Source of the DNA: Piromyces finnis
Taxonomy: Eukaryota > Neocallimastigomycota > Neocallimastigomycetes > Neocallimastigales > Neocallimastigaceae
NCBI GenBank assembly: GCA_002104945.1
Contig: MCFH01000004.1
Span: forward strand, 641,001-705,000
DNA length: 64,000 nt
Direction: 5' to 3'
Below the pieces are notes generated by a model. The model made no database searches and was not told the DNA's origin. It was given only the letters and a program-made list of their open reading frames with translations. Both the position numbers and the translations under genes were made by a program. Positions 22,545-35,974 of this stretch are shown one piece after another. Numbering within the stretch: the stretch's first letter is position 1; the number at the start of each line of letters is the position of its first letter.

Positions 22545-22737
22545 TAGTCTTATTTGTGCTTAGATGGTTAGTTTTTTATTTTTATAATTATTATTCTTGA
22601 TAACTACTAAAAGTTATTATAAAACTCGTTAAAAATTCATAATAAACTCGGCCTAATCTCGGATCTTGAGTCAGGGTGATGCATCTTTATTAAACATAGA
22701 TCTATAGTGATAATAAGACGCCTTTTTTTTTTTTTTA
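22545..22737 (+). ncRNA. Possible small RNA gene or relic (weak)
   Basis: A TATA-like run ends near 22540. A patch with raised G+C follows (22640-22722, including CTCGGCC and GGATCTTGAGTCAGGG), and it ends in a 14-T run (22723-22736) that could serve as a Pol III terminator. I found no convincing A or B box and no match I recognise to tRNA, 5S, U1-U6, SRP or RNase P RNA. The patch could equally be decayed coding sequence of a mobile element. Confidence 0.15.
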
Positions 22738-24358
22738 TAGAAAATAAAGTTATTACAAACATTTTGAATAAATTTTTTCTTGTAAAATACGCAAAAGTAA
22801 TTGTGTGAACCACTTGTAAAAAAAAAAAAAGTAAAAGTTGATACCATTACAATATAGTAATTAATATAGAATGATAGAATGTCATTAAAAAAGATTAAAT
22901 TCAGATTTCTATTACAAAAAAAAAAAATATTAAATATGAAAAAAGATATTTCATATCAAGTTTAGTGGAAATTAAAATATTCGTAAAAACTATATAGGAA
23001 TTAAGCTATTACTATTTTTCTCTTTCAATAGTTGACTTTTACCTTTAGATTAAATAAAATATTAAATATATAATGTAAAAACAACAAAAACTTTTTAATC
23101 CTTATATTTATATTTAATAATTACAATTTTAAATTGGATTTAATTATTATTTTTAATCTTTTTTATATACTATATTTTTTTTTATATGTTATAAAATCCT
23201 TAAACTTTATTTTTTAAGAAATTTTAATAATTTCATCATATTTAAAATACATCCTACTACAATTATATTTAAAAAAATGATGATGATATTATAAATTTGA
23301 TATAGGGATGTTCTTTAAGTTTTCATGGCATAGCAATAATGAAAATGAAAACTAGTATGTTAAAATAGTAATTGAATAATAGGTAATATTTCATAAACAC
23401 TTAAATTATTTGTAATAAATTCATTCATATTTATTAACAATGATTTTATCTCATTATTATTATTAGTTTTAAAAAAGGTTTTGAATTGGGCAGGGATAAA
23501 ACGTTCTATTTCGTATGATGGTACCATCATTCCAGAATTAAAATAAAAAAACTAGTAGAATAAGGATAAAAATAAAAATCAAGTTCATGATTATTTTATT
23601 TTTCATTATCTTTTGTTCTTTCACTAAAATAGGCATTTCTATTATTTCCAACAAATTAAAATGCCTCTTACTTATATTTAATGTTATTATTTTAAATTGT
23701 TTTTACAATTATACTTTTATTTCTACTTTTTTTTTATATACTATTTAGTTTTCATAAGGTATCATTTAATTTTAAATTAATCAACTCAACCACCTTTTTT
23801 TTTTTATTAGTATATCTATATAACATTAAATAAAAAATTTAAAATATAATTAGATTAGTAGGATAGTTTTTCCTAATTCTAATTCTATTTATATTTTGAA
23901 TATGATTCTCTATCCAAATTTATCCTATGGCATAATTACAATAATAAGACATACACAATAACCTTACGACCTCTTATAAATTTTATCTAATATTTCATGA
24001 TTGGAATACGAGCCTATCTAACAGAACCATCCAATTCATAATAAAATCTACAAGTAAAGATGATGAAGCGCTTGTAAATGACAACCATGAGAACTGAAAA
24101 AAGCTTTTTTAAAAAAAAACAGCTAATAACTTTGAAAATGATATATATTTATTTGCGAGGATGGTCGTCAGAAAAATTTTTTTGACGTGGAAGAAATGGG
24201 AAAAATACGATTAGTCTGAAAACTATAAAAATACAGATGATACAATAAATAATAAAACAGTTCATTATTCAAAGCTTTATTGATATATAACTATTTTTTT
24301 TATAAAAGTTGAAAACATAATAAGCAACTAAATGGACATTAAAAAATAGATTAAACTT

Positions 24359-24423
24359 GTATCAAGTGCATTTCAAGAATTTAATTTTTTTCTAAGGAAG
24401 TATCAAGTGCATTTCAAGAATTA
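24359..24423. repeat. Short direct repeat, 41-bp period
   Basis: GTATCAAGTGCATTTCAAGA occurs at 24359 and again at 24400, followed by ATT in both. The copies sit in otherwise anonymous A/T-rich DNA. The function is unknown. Confidence 0.6.
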
Positions 24424-27400
24424 GAAAAAAAATTTTTTTTTTTTTTATTTTTCTCTAGGAAAAAACAGATTTTAAGTACATCCTATTACAATTAAATTAC
24501 AAAATAATGCTAATATCACTTCCGTATATGGTTATTACTGTGATATAAGTTCAATTTTATAAAAGAGTTATATAAAAAATAATATTAATGATAATGTAAA
24601 TAGTTGTAGAACGGTACATTAAAAGTATCTAATCAATGTTTTGTGATATATAAAAAAATAAAACTAAATGTGCTATTGTACCAATTTATATATTTTATAT
24701 ATATAGATGAATGAAAATAAATAAATATAAAAATCTGTTAACTGCTCATAAAATTTATATATATATATAATATATTTTTTTATAATTTGATTTGTTAATT
24801 ATGTTAAAGAAAAATGATAAAAAAAGGAAAAATATTTTTTTTTTTAAATCTAAAAATAAATATTAGTACTTCTTTTTAAAAGAATACTAGTATAACATAA
24901 TAAAATAAAATGAAAAAACCATTATAAAAGTTGAAAAAAAAAAAAAGATTTCTTTTTTATTATTTATCTATATATGTCATTGTTTATTCATTCATAATAA
25001 TTTACATACTTTCTTGAAATATTAAATTTTCTTTTTTTATTATGTAATTATAATATCTATCTATGTATAATTTAAAGTTTCTTGTTTTAATTAAAATATC
25101 ATATTTAAATTCAAATAGGAAAAGGTTCAGTGAAAAATTGTGATTATTTAAATTTTTTAAAAGAGGTATTAACTTGCTTTAAATGAGCTTTAATTTTATA
25201 TTGTTTTTGGACTGTCTTAGTATTTATACTATTTTACAATTATTATTTCTCCTATCATAATAACATATGACTTTTCTCTTTTTAATATTCATATAAATAT
25301 ATTATATTAATTATAATAAAATATTAATTATTATCTATTTCTAGTATATCTATACATTATATATAAAATCTTACTACATTACATGTACAATGCTATATTT
25401 CTTATTTAATTCTTACTGTATTTATATTTTATTATTGTTTTACATTAAATAACTTTATATTGAATACCACCATTATGACTAAAAAAAAAGTACTTTTTTA
25501 TATTCAAAAAAAAAAAAAAAAAAAAAAAACTTTAAAACTGAAAAAAAATAAAAGGTTAAAAAAAGCATTTTTTTCTATGTTAATTTTATTATAAGCATTA
25601 TAAGCATTTACTATTTTATCAGGATAATAAATTTTTTATATCAAATTTATGTATATAATATATAATATCTAAAAAAGAATTACCAAGAAGATATCATACT
25701 TAAAAAATAATATATATATTTAAATTAATAAAAAAAGAATAATTTATTTTAATATAATAATTATTATAATGTGTTAAGTTTTTTTTTTTTTTTTAATATC
25801 TATTTTGATTGATTTTAATATGACTTATTCATAATAACATATTCTTATCCTATAATTTAAAGTTGATAAATGTTGAAAGGTTAACAAACCATATATTAAC
25901 TTTAAAATAAACTTTATCTATTAGTAGTAAATTAACATTACTTGAGTTACTTATCCTTTTCATTGTCTTTTTATTAAATTGTGTTTTTTTTTTTTTACAA
26001 ATATTATAGATTATACTTTTATTTTAATAAGGATAAAATAGTTAATTATATATTAGAATAAAATTATATTCTTTTTTTTTTGTTAAACTATTGTTATTCC
26101 TATTATATTTTATTAAAAATTAAACTTTAACTCAAAGGCTTCATTTACTATGGAAACTTTAACATTTAACATGTTAAGTTTTTTTTTTCTTTTAAATTTT
26201 TTAAAAAATATCATGATTTTTATTATAATAAGATGAAATATTAAATAACACTTTTTTTTTTATTCTACATTTATTAAATAATTGATATCTATTCAATATC
26301 TCATTCCTTTTTTTTTTTTTTACTTTACGTAATAAAAAACTCTATTTTATTCTACTTTTTCTTTTTGTATTTAGAAAGTATCTTTTTTTTTTTTTAGAAA
26401 TTTCCTTTTTGTGGATGAACCTACTCAAGATCTACGCCACAAATGTTGATTTTGATTTAAATTAAAAAAATTTAATAAACTCAAATTTTTTTCTATAAAA
26501 GGAAATAAGATATTTTATTTAAATTCAATAAATTTTTTATTAAATATAGTCATATTAAAAAAAAAAATAGAAAGTAAAAAAAAAAGGTAGTGGAAAGAAA
26601 GAAACATTACAATGAATGAATGAATGAAAAACAATTCTAATTGCAAATAAAAATAGTCATTATTAAGAATAATAAATGTAATCTCCTTCTTTTAATATTT
26701 ACATATAATATTTATTATTTGTCTTTTTTTTTTTTTTTTGATACTTTTATATTTTAATTCACCCCAAATTTTTTTTTTTTAGGACATTATTATTTATAAT
26801 TAATAAATGATATACTTTTATAATTATATAGTTTTTTTTTTCATTAAAAAAAAAAAGGTATTTATTTTTAAATGTTAATTTTATTTAAAGTTGAATAATA
26901 ATTTAAAATATAATTGTTTATTCTAGTTAGATAGATAGTTGTTTTTCATTTGTATTAAATATTTTATTCCATTTTCATTTTTTTTCTTTTTCATGCGATT
27001 ATTATTAGTTTAAATAATGACATAACATGCGCATTGTTATGTCTTATAAACATTATAATTCCTTTTTTTTTTATATCAATGATACTTTTCAATGTTTTTT
27101 AAATAATAAAATTCAATTTATTACTATTCTTATTTTATTAATTAATTATTAATATTTACATTTTTGTCTATTAAACTTTATTTCATTTTAAAATTTAATT
27201 TGTTATTTTTAGTATATTATATATTTAATTATTATTTATTATTTATTTATTATTTAATACCTACATAAATAATAAAAAGTAATTTTTTTTTTTCTATTTT
27301 GTTTTTATTTAGTTTGGTGTAAAAAATAAATAAATAAAAAGAAAAATCTTTTAAGGATAAAATCAACCTTTTTATTTTTATCATACAATAAAAAGAAAGA

Positions 27401-28569
27401 TTCTATAAAAAAAGTAAAACACCAACCAGTGATATAAAAAATAAACAAACATAATATAATAATAAAAAAGGAATTAATAATACCTTTTTAGAAACATTTA
27501 AGAAGAAAAGTAAAAAAAAAAAACAATATAAATTTTACAATAAAAAAAAAAAAGGAAAACAATAAAAAGTAATTATTATTTTTAACTATTTTTCTAAAAA
27601 TAATATAAATAAAGAGGAAGTTTTATAAATATATAAACATATACAATTTCAAAAAAAAAAAAGTGTTTATGTTTTTATTATAAATGTAAAAATTTTTGAA
27701 TAATAAACACGAATATTAAAGTAAACAAAAATGTTAAATAAAATATTCCTTTAATTAACCTCAAAAACAAACAAACAAACAAACAAATAAAAAAAATATA
27801 TATTGATTAGAGTATAAATAAAAGTTTTATTATTAAAAAAATAGACCTTCAGGATGCTAAGAATAAAATAATAATCTCAACTTTTTTTTGTTTATTGGAA
27901 ATATATTTGTTATAATAATAAATAATGTTTTTTTTATATTAAAATCTTAAATGTATTATCATTCAACGTTAACAAAAAAAAAAAGTGGTTCAAAAAGAAA
28001 TGTAAACAAATATTAATAATATTCATTTTCAAAAAAAAAAAAAAAAAGATTATAAAAATGATATTTTTTTATATTATATTAATATATTGAAATAGATTTT
28101 AATAATATGCCATACATTATATTATTATTTTAAAGAAAACAAGATCAAAAATATATATAAAACAATTCGCATTATTAAATATGCCAAATTTTAATACCAA
28201 AAATCAATATTTAAATATAAATATTTTGATACCTATGTTAAACTCTTTTTTTTTTTTTTTTTACAAACCAATACATATATTGATAATTTTTATAGTTAAA
28301 ATAAAAACTTTAGTAAACAAACAGACAAACAAACAAAAAAGCATTAAATTTATTAATATTTAATATTACTCATTAAATAAAAAAGTAGCATTTTTATTTA
28401 TTGTTTAAAAAAAAAAAAGTATAAATTTAATTGAATCTGACTCTCCTCTAAAAATAAAAGTTTTTTTTTTTTATAAAAAAGTACATAAATGAAAACTGTT
28501 TTTATTTGAAATATAATATTAATTATTTTTATTGTTTTATTTCTTTGATATTTTTTATTTTTTTAAAAG

Positions 28570-30549
28570 ATGAGTACTACTGCTGAAGAAGTTAAGAAGG
28601 TTGAAGCTGAATCCCCAACTGTTGATCCAGAAAACAAGGATGAAGCTAACAGTTCTGAAGATGATACTGATAACAAAGTTGTTTTATCTGATGAACCAAA
28701 AAGTATTATTATGGGTATTATAGCTCAACTTCGTAAAGGTGCTGATTTACATCGTGTTACCTTACCAACTTTCGTTCTTGAACCAAGAAGTATGACTGAA
28801 AGAATTACTGATTTCTTAAGACATCCAGATATTTTAATTAAGTATGTATAGGATAAATAAGTGTGAAATATAACAATAATACAATAGAATTAAAATTACG
28901 CAAGTAAAGAAATGGAATTATTAATAGGATATTGTTGTTTCTTTATTTTTTTTTATTTGAACTGCGTATTACTTTTTATTTTTTTTTTTTTTTAAAAAAA
29001 AAAGAATTACAACTATTGATGATCCAATTGATCGTTTTGTTGAAGTTGTTAAGTATTTCTTAGCTGGTTGGCATATTATGCCAAAGGTAAAAATAAATAT
29101 ATCATGTATTATAGATAGAATAAATTTATTATTTTCCTTTTTTTTTTTTTTATTTAGAAAATAATATATTTTATTTATGCGATGATAATTAAGAGTTAAT
29201 TAATTTATCATTAATGGTTATAATATTGCTAATGATAAACTCATTTTATGCTATTTAAATTTTATTGGCATTAATTAAAATTTGAAATTATCTAGGGTGT
29301 TAAGAAACCATATAACCCAGTTCTTGGTGAAATTTTCCGTTGTAAATTTAAGCATCCAGATGGTTCTGAAGCTTTCTATGTATGTGAACAAACTAGTCAT
29401 CATCCACCAATGTCATCCTTCTTCTACTCCGTTCCACAACACGGTATTAAGGTTAATGGTGAATTAAAGCCAAAGGCTAAATTCTTAGGTAATAGTGCTG
29501 CTACCATTATGCAAGGTACTCACAGTGTATACATAACCAAGTTTGATGAAACTTATTTAATTCCAATGCCAAATGTTTATGCAAGAGGTATTTTAATTGG
29601 TACTATGTTTATGGAATATGGTGATACCGTTACAATTAAATGTCCAAAGAATGATTTAACTGCCACAATTGAATTTAAGACCAAGGTATTCATCTTTTTT
29701 ATAATGATGACAACATCTATTGATGCTTCGAGTTTCAAAGATGTCTTTTTAAACCATAGATATAAACTAAAAAATTTTTGAGTGAATTTAACGATACTAA
29801 TATACATATATACTCTTCAACTATTAATTTTATTTTTATGAAAACTAAAAAAATTTAGGGATTCTTTGGTGGTGGTTACAACAACATTTCTGGTAAGATT
29901 TTAAAGGGAAAAGAAGTTTTATACCAATTATCTGGTAAATGGAGTAGTGTTATGTACATTAAGAAGCCAAAAGATAAGGAAAAGACTTTATTCATTGATA
30001 TTAGAAATGAAGAATTAACTCCATTACTTGTTGAACCAAATGAAAAGCAAGAAGAATTTGAAGCCAGAAGATTATGGGAAGAAGTTACTGTTGGTTTAAC
30101 CAAGAAGGGATTAGATTATGCCACTGAAAAGAAGACTGCTATTGAAGATAATCAACGTTTATTAGTTAAGAAGAGAGCCGATGAAGGTGTTGAATGGAAA
30201 CCAAGATTCTTTGTTCCAAGTGATGATGGTATTCACTCCTTTATCTCACCATTGGATAAGTACGTATCCATGTATAAAATTGTTAAGATTATGATTTTTA
30301 TGAAGAAATACCCCCATAGCCTTTTTTTAATGAAAAAAAAAAAAACATTTTTGTATGGTGGATTATTAATTTATTTATTTTAAAACTACTCTTATTATAT
30401 ATTATAGGGTTACCTATGAAGATCCAGTTGCTGCTCAAAAGACTATTGTCGATGCTATCTTCTCAGAACCAACAGAAGACATATATAAGAAATTCTGGTT
30501 AACCGAAGAAGAAGCAAAGAATGTTCATTTAGACGAAAAGAAAAAATAA
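28570..30549 (+). CDS. Oxysterol-binding protein, short Osh4/Kes1-like form
   Basis: Members of this family move sterols and phosphoinositides between membranes; the short forms act at the Golgi and ER. The model has five exons (28570-28841, 29005-29086, 29296-29685, 29859-30259, 30408-30549) and 428 residues, close to the length of yeast Kes1. Residues 1-45 are acidic and probably disordered. The lipid-binding barrel follows, with K-K-P-Y-N-P-V-L-G-E at about 121-130 and the family signature E-Q-T-S-H-H-P-P at about 149-156 (Thr where Val is usual). The two His that bind PI4P are present. Ankyrin, PH and FFAT elements of long Osh proteins are absent. Codons are strongly biased (AAG, GGT, GCT, GTT), suggesting good expression. 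The 3' splice site of intron 1 follows a T-run/A-run fold-back. Which Osh paralogue it corresponds to is an inference. Confidence 0.93.
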
Positions 30550-31330
30550 ATGAAAAATTGAAAATGGGATGCTAAAATACAACCAACCAATAAAAAAAAA
30601 AAAACTTAAAAAATATTATCAACTTGACTTTAAAGACCTATTACTTAATACCTGCCTATGACAAAAATCTACACCATTCATTTCTAATAGTAATAATAAA
30701 AAAAAAAAATAGTATTTTTTATCCTACAACTTTTTTTTTTTTTTTTATCAACGATTATTACTTTCTATTTTTTTTATAAAAAAAAAGAAAAGAAAAACAT
30801 TTTATCCTTCAATACTATTTTTATTTTCTTTTAATAATTATTATTATAAAAAAAAAGAAAAGAAAATTTTTTGTGATGATGGTATAATCTCTTTTTTTTT
30901 TTTTTTTAAAACAAAAAAGATGAAAAAGAAAGAAAGAAAGAAAAAAAAAAAAAAAAAAAGATATTTTTAAATTTTTTTTAAAATTATAAAGTTAAACCAA
31001 GTGACATTTCATTTTCCTATATTTTTTCTTTTATATATATATAAATAAATAATTATATAATATTATATTTTTTTTTTTTTATGTATAAAGAATTCAACAA
31101 CAACAATAATAAAAAAAATAAAAGATAAAAAATAATAATAACAATAAAAAATAAAAAATAAAAAATAAAAATAATAATAATAATAATAAAAAAAAAAAAA
31201 ATTATCATCCAAAAGCAATAAGAGAATGTATATGAATTTTTCCTTTCTAAACTATTTTTAAAATGGTTTTCTACCCAGACCAACTAATAGTTTTTTTTTT
31301 TTGGTACTTTTCTTATAAAAAAAAAAAAAA

Positions 31331-31470
31331 AATTCAATCGTGATCATTCAAAGCAAATTTACAAATTGTTTATTAGAATAATATTTTTTGTTCCAGATTT
31401 TATTAGGCCGACCGATCATGATTTGAATTTTTGTGGAAAAGGAAGGAATACCTTAGCTTTGATTCCTTTT
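31331..31470. other. Inverted repeats in an intergenic patch of raised G+C
   Basis: The arm 31331-31346 (AAATTCAATCGTGATC) pairs with 31414-31430 over about 16 bp, with one bulge and one G-T wobble. A second stem pairs AAAAGGAA at 31437-31444 with TTCCTTTT at 31463-31470. The patch also carries AGGCCGACCGATC, unusual in this DNA. It may be a structured RNA or a mobile-element relic; I recognise neither. Confidence 0.35.
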
Positions 31471-34446
31471 AATTCGTAGAGAAATTTATCCGAAAAGAAA
31501 ATATCTTTACCTATCTAGCTTTATTTTCATTTTAAGAACGTTTAGGATTACAAATTCAACAATTTTGAGATTTATGGTGAGAACTCTTTTAATTCTTTTA
31601 TACAAATCTGGACATTACTTTGAAAAAAAAAAAAAAGTATATCCATTTTTCATGGACAACTCTCTTCAAAAAAAAAAAAGAAAAGTTCTTCAATACAGAT
31701 CGGGAGGTATGGTAAGAATGTTTAATATCCCCAATACTATTCAATTTATTTTAACCATGATATTTAATATCAAATACGAAAAAATAGGGTTAAAGGTTAA
31801 AAAAAAAAAACCATACCTTAATGAAGTATTAAAAATGAGTCGGTGAATAGTTCAAAATGAAATGTCCACCTTTGATATTAACAAATATACCATATTATAG
31901 GTATTATAAGGAACTATATTATGATCTAATTTATTTTTGTATATAATTATTTTATTGATATAAAAATAATAAAAAAAATATTAAAAGAAAAAACAACTAG
32001 TATTCGATCGCTTAAAAAAAAAAAAAGCGTTTAAATAATAGTATTATTTAAGAACAACATTGCATGAAAGATATTCCAAATAAAGTCCTATTTTATGCCT
32101 TCAACACATTAATTTATTCTCATATGAATAATTTGTCACATATCACATGATTAAATCAAACCTTTGTTGTAGATAGAGGATAGTACAATTCATTTTTAAT
32201 TAAAAATTTGTATCATTATTTTAAATTCAAATAAATATATTATTAGTAAACTATAATATATGTTTTTTTAATATAGGCTAAATTTATTTTATTTTAATTG
32301 AACACAAAAGCATTCTATATTTTTTTTAATTAATACAAATAAAGATTTTTTGTTTTAAAAAAAAAAAGAAACATTTTTTGACATTCGATTATCCTTTTCT
32401 ATATTCACAACGCTTTTTTATGATTAAGGTTTAAAAAGAAAAAAAACTTTTTTTTTTATCTAAATAAAAACTAAACAGATAAAGTTTGAAGTAATCTACA
32501 ATTTTTTTTTTCTTTCCATCTTGACACACACACACACATCCGAGTCCATTTTTTATAATCTTTGATCTAATCAAAAAAAAAAAAAAAAAAAAAAAAATAT
32601 TATTTACACTTTTTAATTAATATTATTCATAAACATTTATTTCTTTGTTATTTAAATTGAATGGCATTGAATTTGTCTAAAAGTTTATTTCTTTTTTTTT
32701 AATTAATATTAAATGATCTATTTATATTCATGCCATTTATTATCATTATTCATTTAATTATAGTTTATTCATTTAAAATCCAAAACTTTTACATATTCCT
32801 TCCTTTAAACCTCCATTTTTACCTATTCATTTCTTTATTTTTTTGGTTAAAATAACCTTGCATTGACTTTTTTTGTGTTATCCTTGTTTTCTGTATTTTT
32901 TTTATTTAATTTTAATTTCATAATGAAATTAATTTTTGATTAAAAAAAATACAGAAATTTGTTTTATTTAAAATTAAATATATTAATATAAATTATCAAT
33001 ATATATTATAATAAATTCATTATATATAATAAATGTATTCAATTTATTTTACTAAAGAAAATTAAATTCTTTTATTTAATATTATAATAATAATAACAAC
33101 AATGATTAATAATAAAAATTAATACCAATAATAAATAAGAATAATTAATAATAATAAGGACTATCCATTAATATAAAAGCAATAGGATAACAATAGGATA
33201 GGGAAGGAAGAAGTATTTTTTTTTATTTCAGTAATAATATACTAATAATTCAATAACTATAACTATAGGTATGAATATATGTAAGGAATAAAACTATTTT
33301 CCATTCATATTTATTAATATTTATTATTAGTATTTTCTTTATTGGTAGATATTCATTCTCTTTTAAATTTGAATAATTTCCTACACCTTAGAGAAAGACA
33401 AAGGCAATTAAAAAGCTCCATTCATGCTTTATATACTTTTACCAAGATATGTAATAAAATTGGTTGTTAGAATTAAGGTTTTCTATAAGCATTAGTAGTA
33501 AAAAAAAAAAAGGATAAATTTAAAGTTTCATATTAAAGTTTTATAAACTATTACATTATTCTATTTATAAAAATAAATATATATATAATGGGACTTTTTG
33601 GAAAATAATAATAATAATTAGAAATAAACTAATAAAACGTAATTGTTATTAGGATTATTTTAATGAATAAGCATTATCTAGTTTTTGATGATCCTTAAAA
33701 AATGATCCTATTTATAATACTTATAAAAGATATATATAAAAGAAAGAAATGGTAGGAATGAAATAAAAAAAAAGACTTTTTATTATTATAATGAAATACA
33801 TATACATACCTTTGAATAAATCTCTTTTCAAGTGAATGATTAGGGTAGCAAAACTATTTATTATTATTATTATTATTATATTAATTCAAAGGCTTTTCTT
33901 TTTTCATTCAGAGTAATTAAACTTATTTTTTATCCTATGTTTTCCCATAAGTAAAAATTATTTCTGGTTAATCTTACCAAGAGAATTCTTTTTTTTTTTT
34001 TTTAAAAAAAAAGCTTTTATATTAAAAATTAATAATATAAATTAAATAGTCAATTTTAATATAGAATTAAATACATTTATATTCAAATAATATTTTAACA
34101 TATATAATAAATTATATACAAAAACACTATACAATATATTATTCAATAGATAAAGAATACAATTTATTTTAGTGTAGAGTTTAACTTAAAAATTTCCATT
34201 TTTATTTTATATTAATTAAAAAAGTTTAATATATTTAAAGTCTAATTATTATTTATTATCATCTATTCTTTATTCATATTCTTATATATATTAATAATAT
34301 ATACTATTTAAATATATAATTAAAAACATTTAAATTATTAAAAATATTATCATCCATAAATTCTAAATCAAATAAAATTTCAAATATCTTTTTATATATA
34401 TAAATAAGAATAAATAAGAATAATAAAAAAAGGCATGCCTTCCAGT

Positions 34447-34478
<32 letters not shown>

Positions 34479-34512
34479 CGTAAAATCAAAGCAATCAAAG
34501 CAATCAAAGCAA
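34447..34512. repeat. (CAA)n microsatellite plus 9-bp repeats
   Basis: A run of about 12 CAA units is followed by three copies of a CAATCAAAG-like nonamer. On the minus strand it lies in an open frame encoding Cys repeats, which I take to be chance. Confidence 0.8.
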
Positions 34513-35872
34513 AAAATCTTTCTTTTATTATTTTTAACAATGTTTTTGTAATATGATGATGGTAGTAACTATCATCAAGAAATGGAATGCTTATTATGTT
34601 AATAAATTCATAGATTTTGTTGTTTTATTTTTTATTTCAAAGGAGTTAAAAAAAAATAGGTTGGGAATTAAAAATAGATTCAGGAAAAAAGTTAGTTTTA
34701 TTGTTGTGCTTTGAAAATAGAATAATATTTTAATTTTTTTTTTATGATTCAATTAATGTTATAACCATGATTAATTGATATTTTTTTTGTTTTTGTTTTT
34801 CTCTTCCTTCTTTCCTATCAAATGCTGCCTTTTTTTTTTTTTTTACCTTTATTTTTGCCAAAAAGAAAAAAAAAATTTCAAACTATAAATTCTATAATCT
34901 CAAAATTTCTTATTATTATTTATAATTCTATTATTATATAATATTTAAAAATATTAATTTATTCTAAATCAAAATATAAATTTTTTTTTTCTTTTTTTAT
35001 ATTAAACTATGATTATATCATAATTAAAAAAAAAAAAAAATTTATCATTTTTTATAATAAAAAAGAATTTTTTTTTTTTTTTTTAATACAAATTTTTTTT
35101 CTTCTTTTGATAATTAGATATTATAAAAGTAGATTAAAGATTAAAAAGTATTAATTTATTTTTTAATAAATAATAATAATAATAAAAAAAAAGTCATATC
35201 ATAAAGTAAATATATATATAAATATACTTTTATTGACAATAATAATTATACCTTTTTATTTGTTTACTTTTATTTTTTTTTTGAATAAAAATATTTATTT
35301 ATTGTTTGAATGAATGTAAAATAATCCATCAAAATAATAATCATACATTGAACTATGGAAAAAATATATATAAAAATATTATCATGAAAAATAAAAGCCT
35401 ATTTATATAAAATAATAGTAAAAAAAAAAGTTTTTTATCCACATAATAAACAAAAGTTATAAATAAATACCTATTATTCTTTTTTTTTTTTTTTCAGTCT
35501 TTTAAATAATTAATAATCAAAATAATAATAATAATAATAAAAGTTAATACTTAAAAATTAATAATAAATCAAGTCAAAAAAAAAAAAAAAAAGTAATTAA
35601 AAGAAAATCACCTAATTAAAATTTGTTTTTGCATAAAGAAAATAAATAAAAAATAAAATCTCAAAATATATAGTCATATATATATATATAAAGAAAAACT
35701 ATAAAACATTTTGTAAAATTGAAAAAAAAAAGTTTTCAAGACCTTTGACAATGGTATACAAAACAACAAAAAAAGCTATATATATTCAATGCCTAAAATA
35801 AATAATATAAACTACAGCAATATATTAAATAGGAGATATAAAATTAATTTTGAAACTTTTTTTTTTTTTACC

Positions 35873-35974
35873 TTAAACTGTTGAAAATATTTTTAATTAA
35901 AGTTAAATAAGATTATCTAAAAATTAAACTGTTGAAAATACTTTTAATTGAAGTTAAATTAGATTATTTAATAA
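35873..35974. repeat. 51-bp tandem duplication upstream of Vts1
   Basis: Two adjacent 51-bp units (35873-35923 and 35924-35974) share TTAAACTGTTGAAAATA and GATTAT, with a few substitutions. They lie about 260 bp before the Vts1 start codon, so they fall in its presumed promoter or 5' UTR. No known binding site is recognised. Confidence 0.75.

Larger units (their letters stand above)
18053..28569. other. 10.5 kb gene-poor region between divergent genes
   Basis: No frame here looks like a conserved protein. The longest, 20002-20388 (128 codons), is Phe/Lys/Leu-rich low-complexity sequence with no recognised motif. The DNA is A/T-rich with homopolymer runs, but short patches have clearly more G and C: about 20230-20340, 22480-22725, 23490-23535, 23880-24260 and 26400-26450. 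These may be relics of mobile elements or unannotated RNAs. A (CAAA)n run lies at 27766-27787. Both flanking genes point away from this region, so their promoters lie in it. Confidence 0.5.

Noticed and set aside
31565-31846. 93-codon frame
   Set aside because: Lys-rich with homopolymer-derived runs and no recognisable motif.
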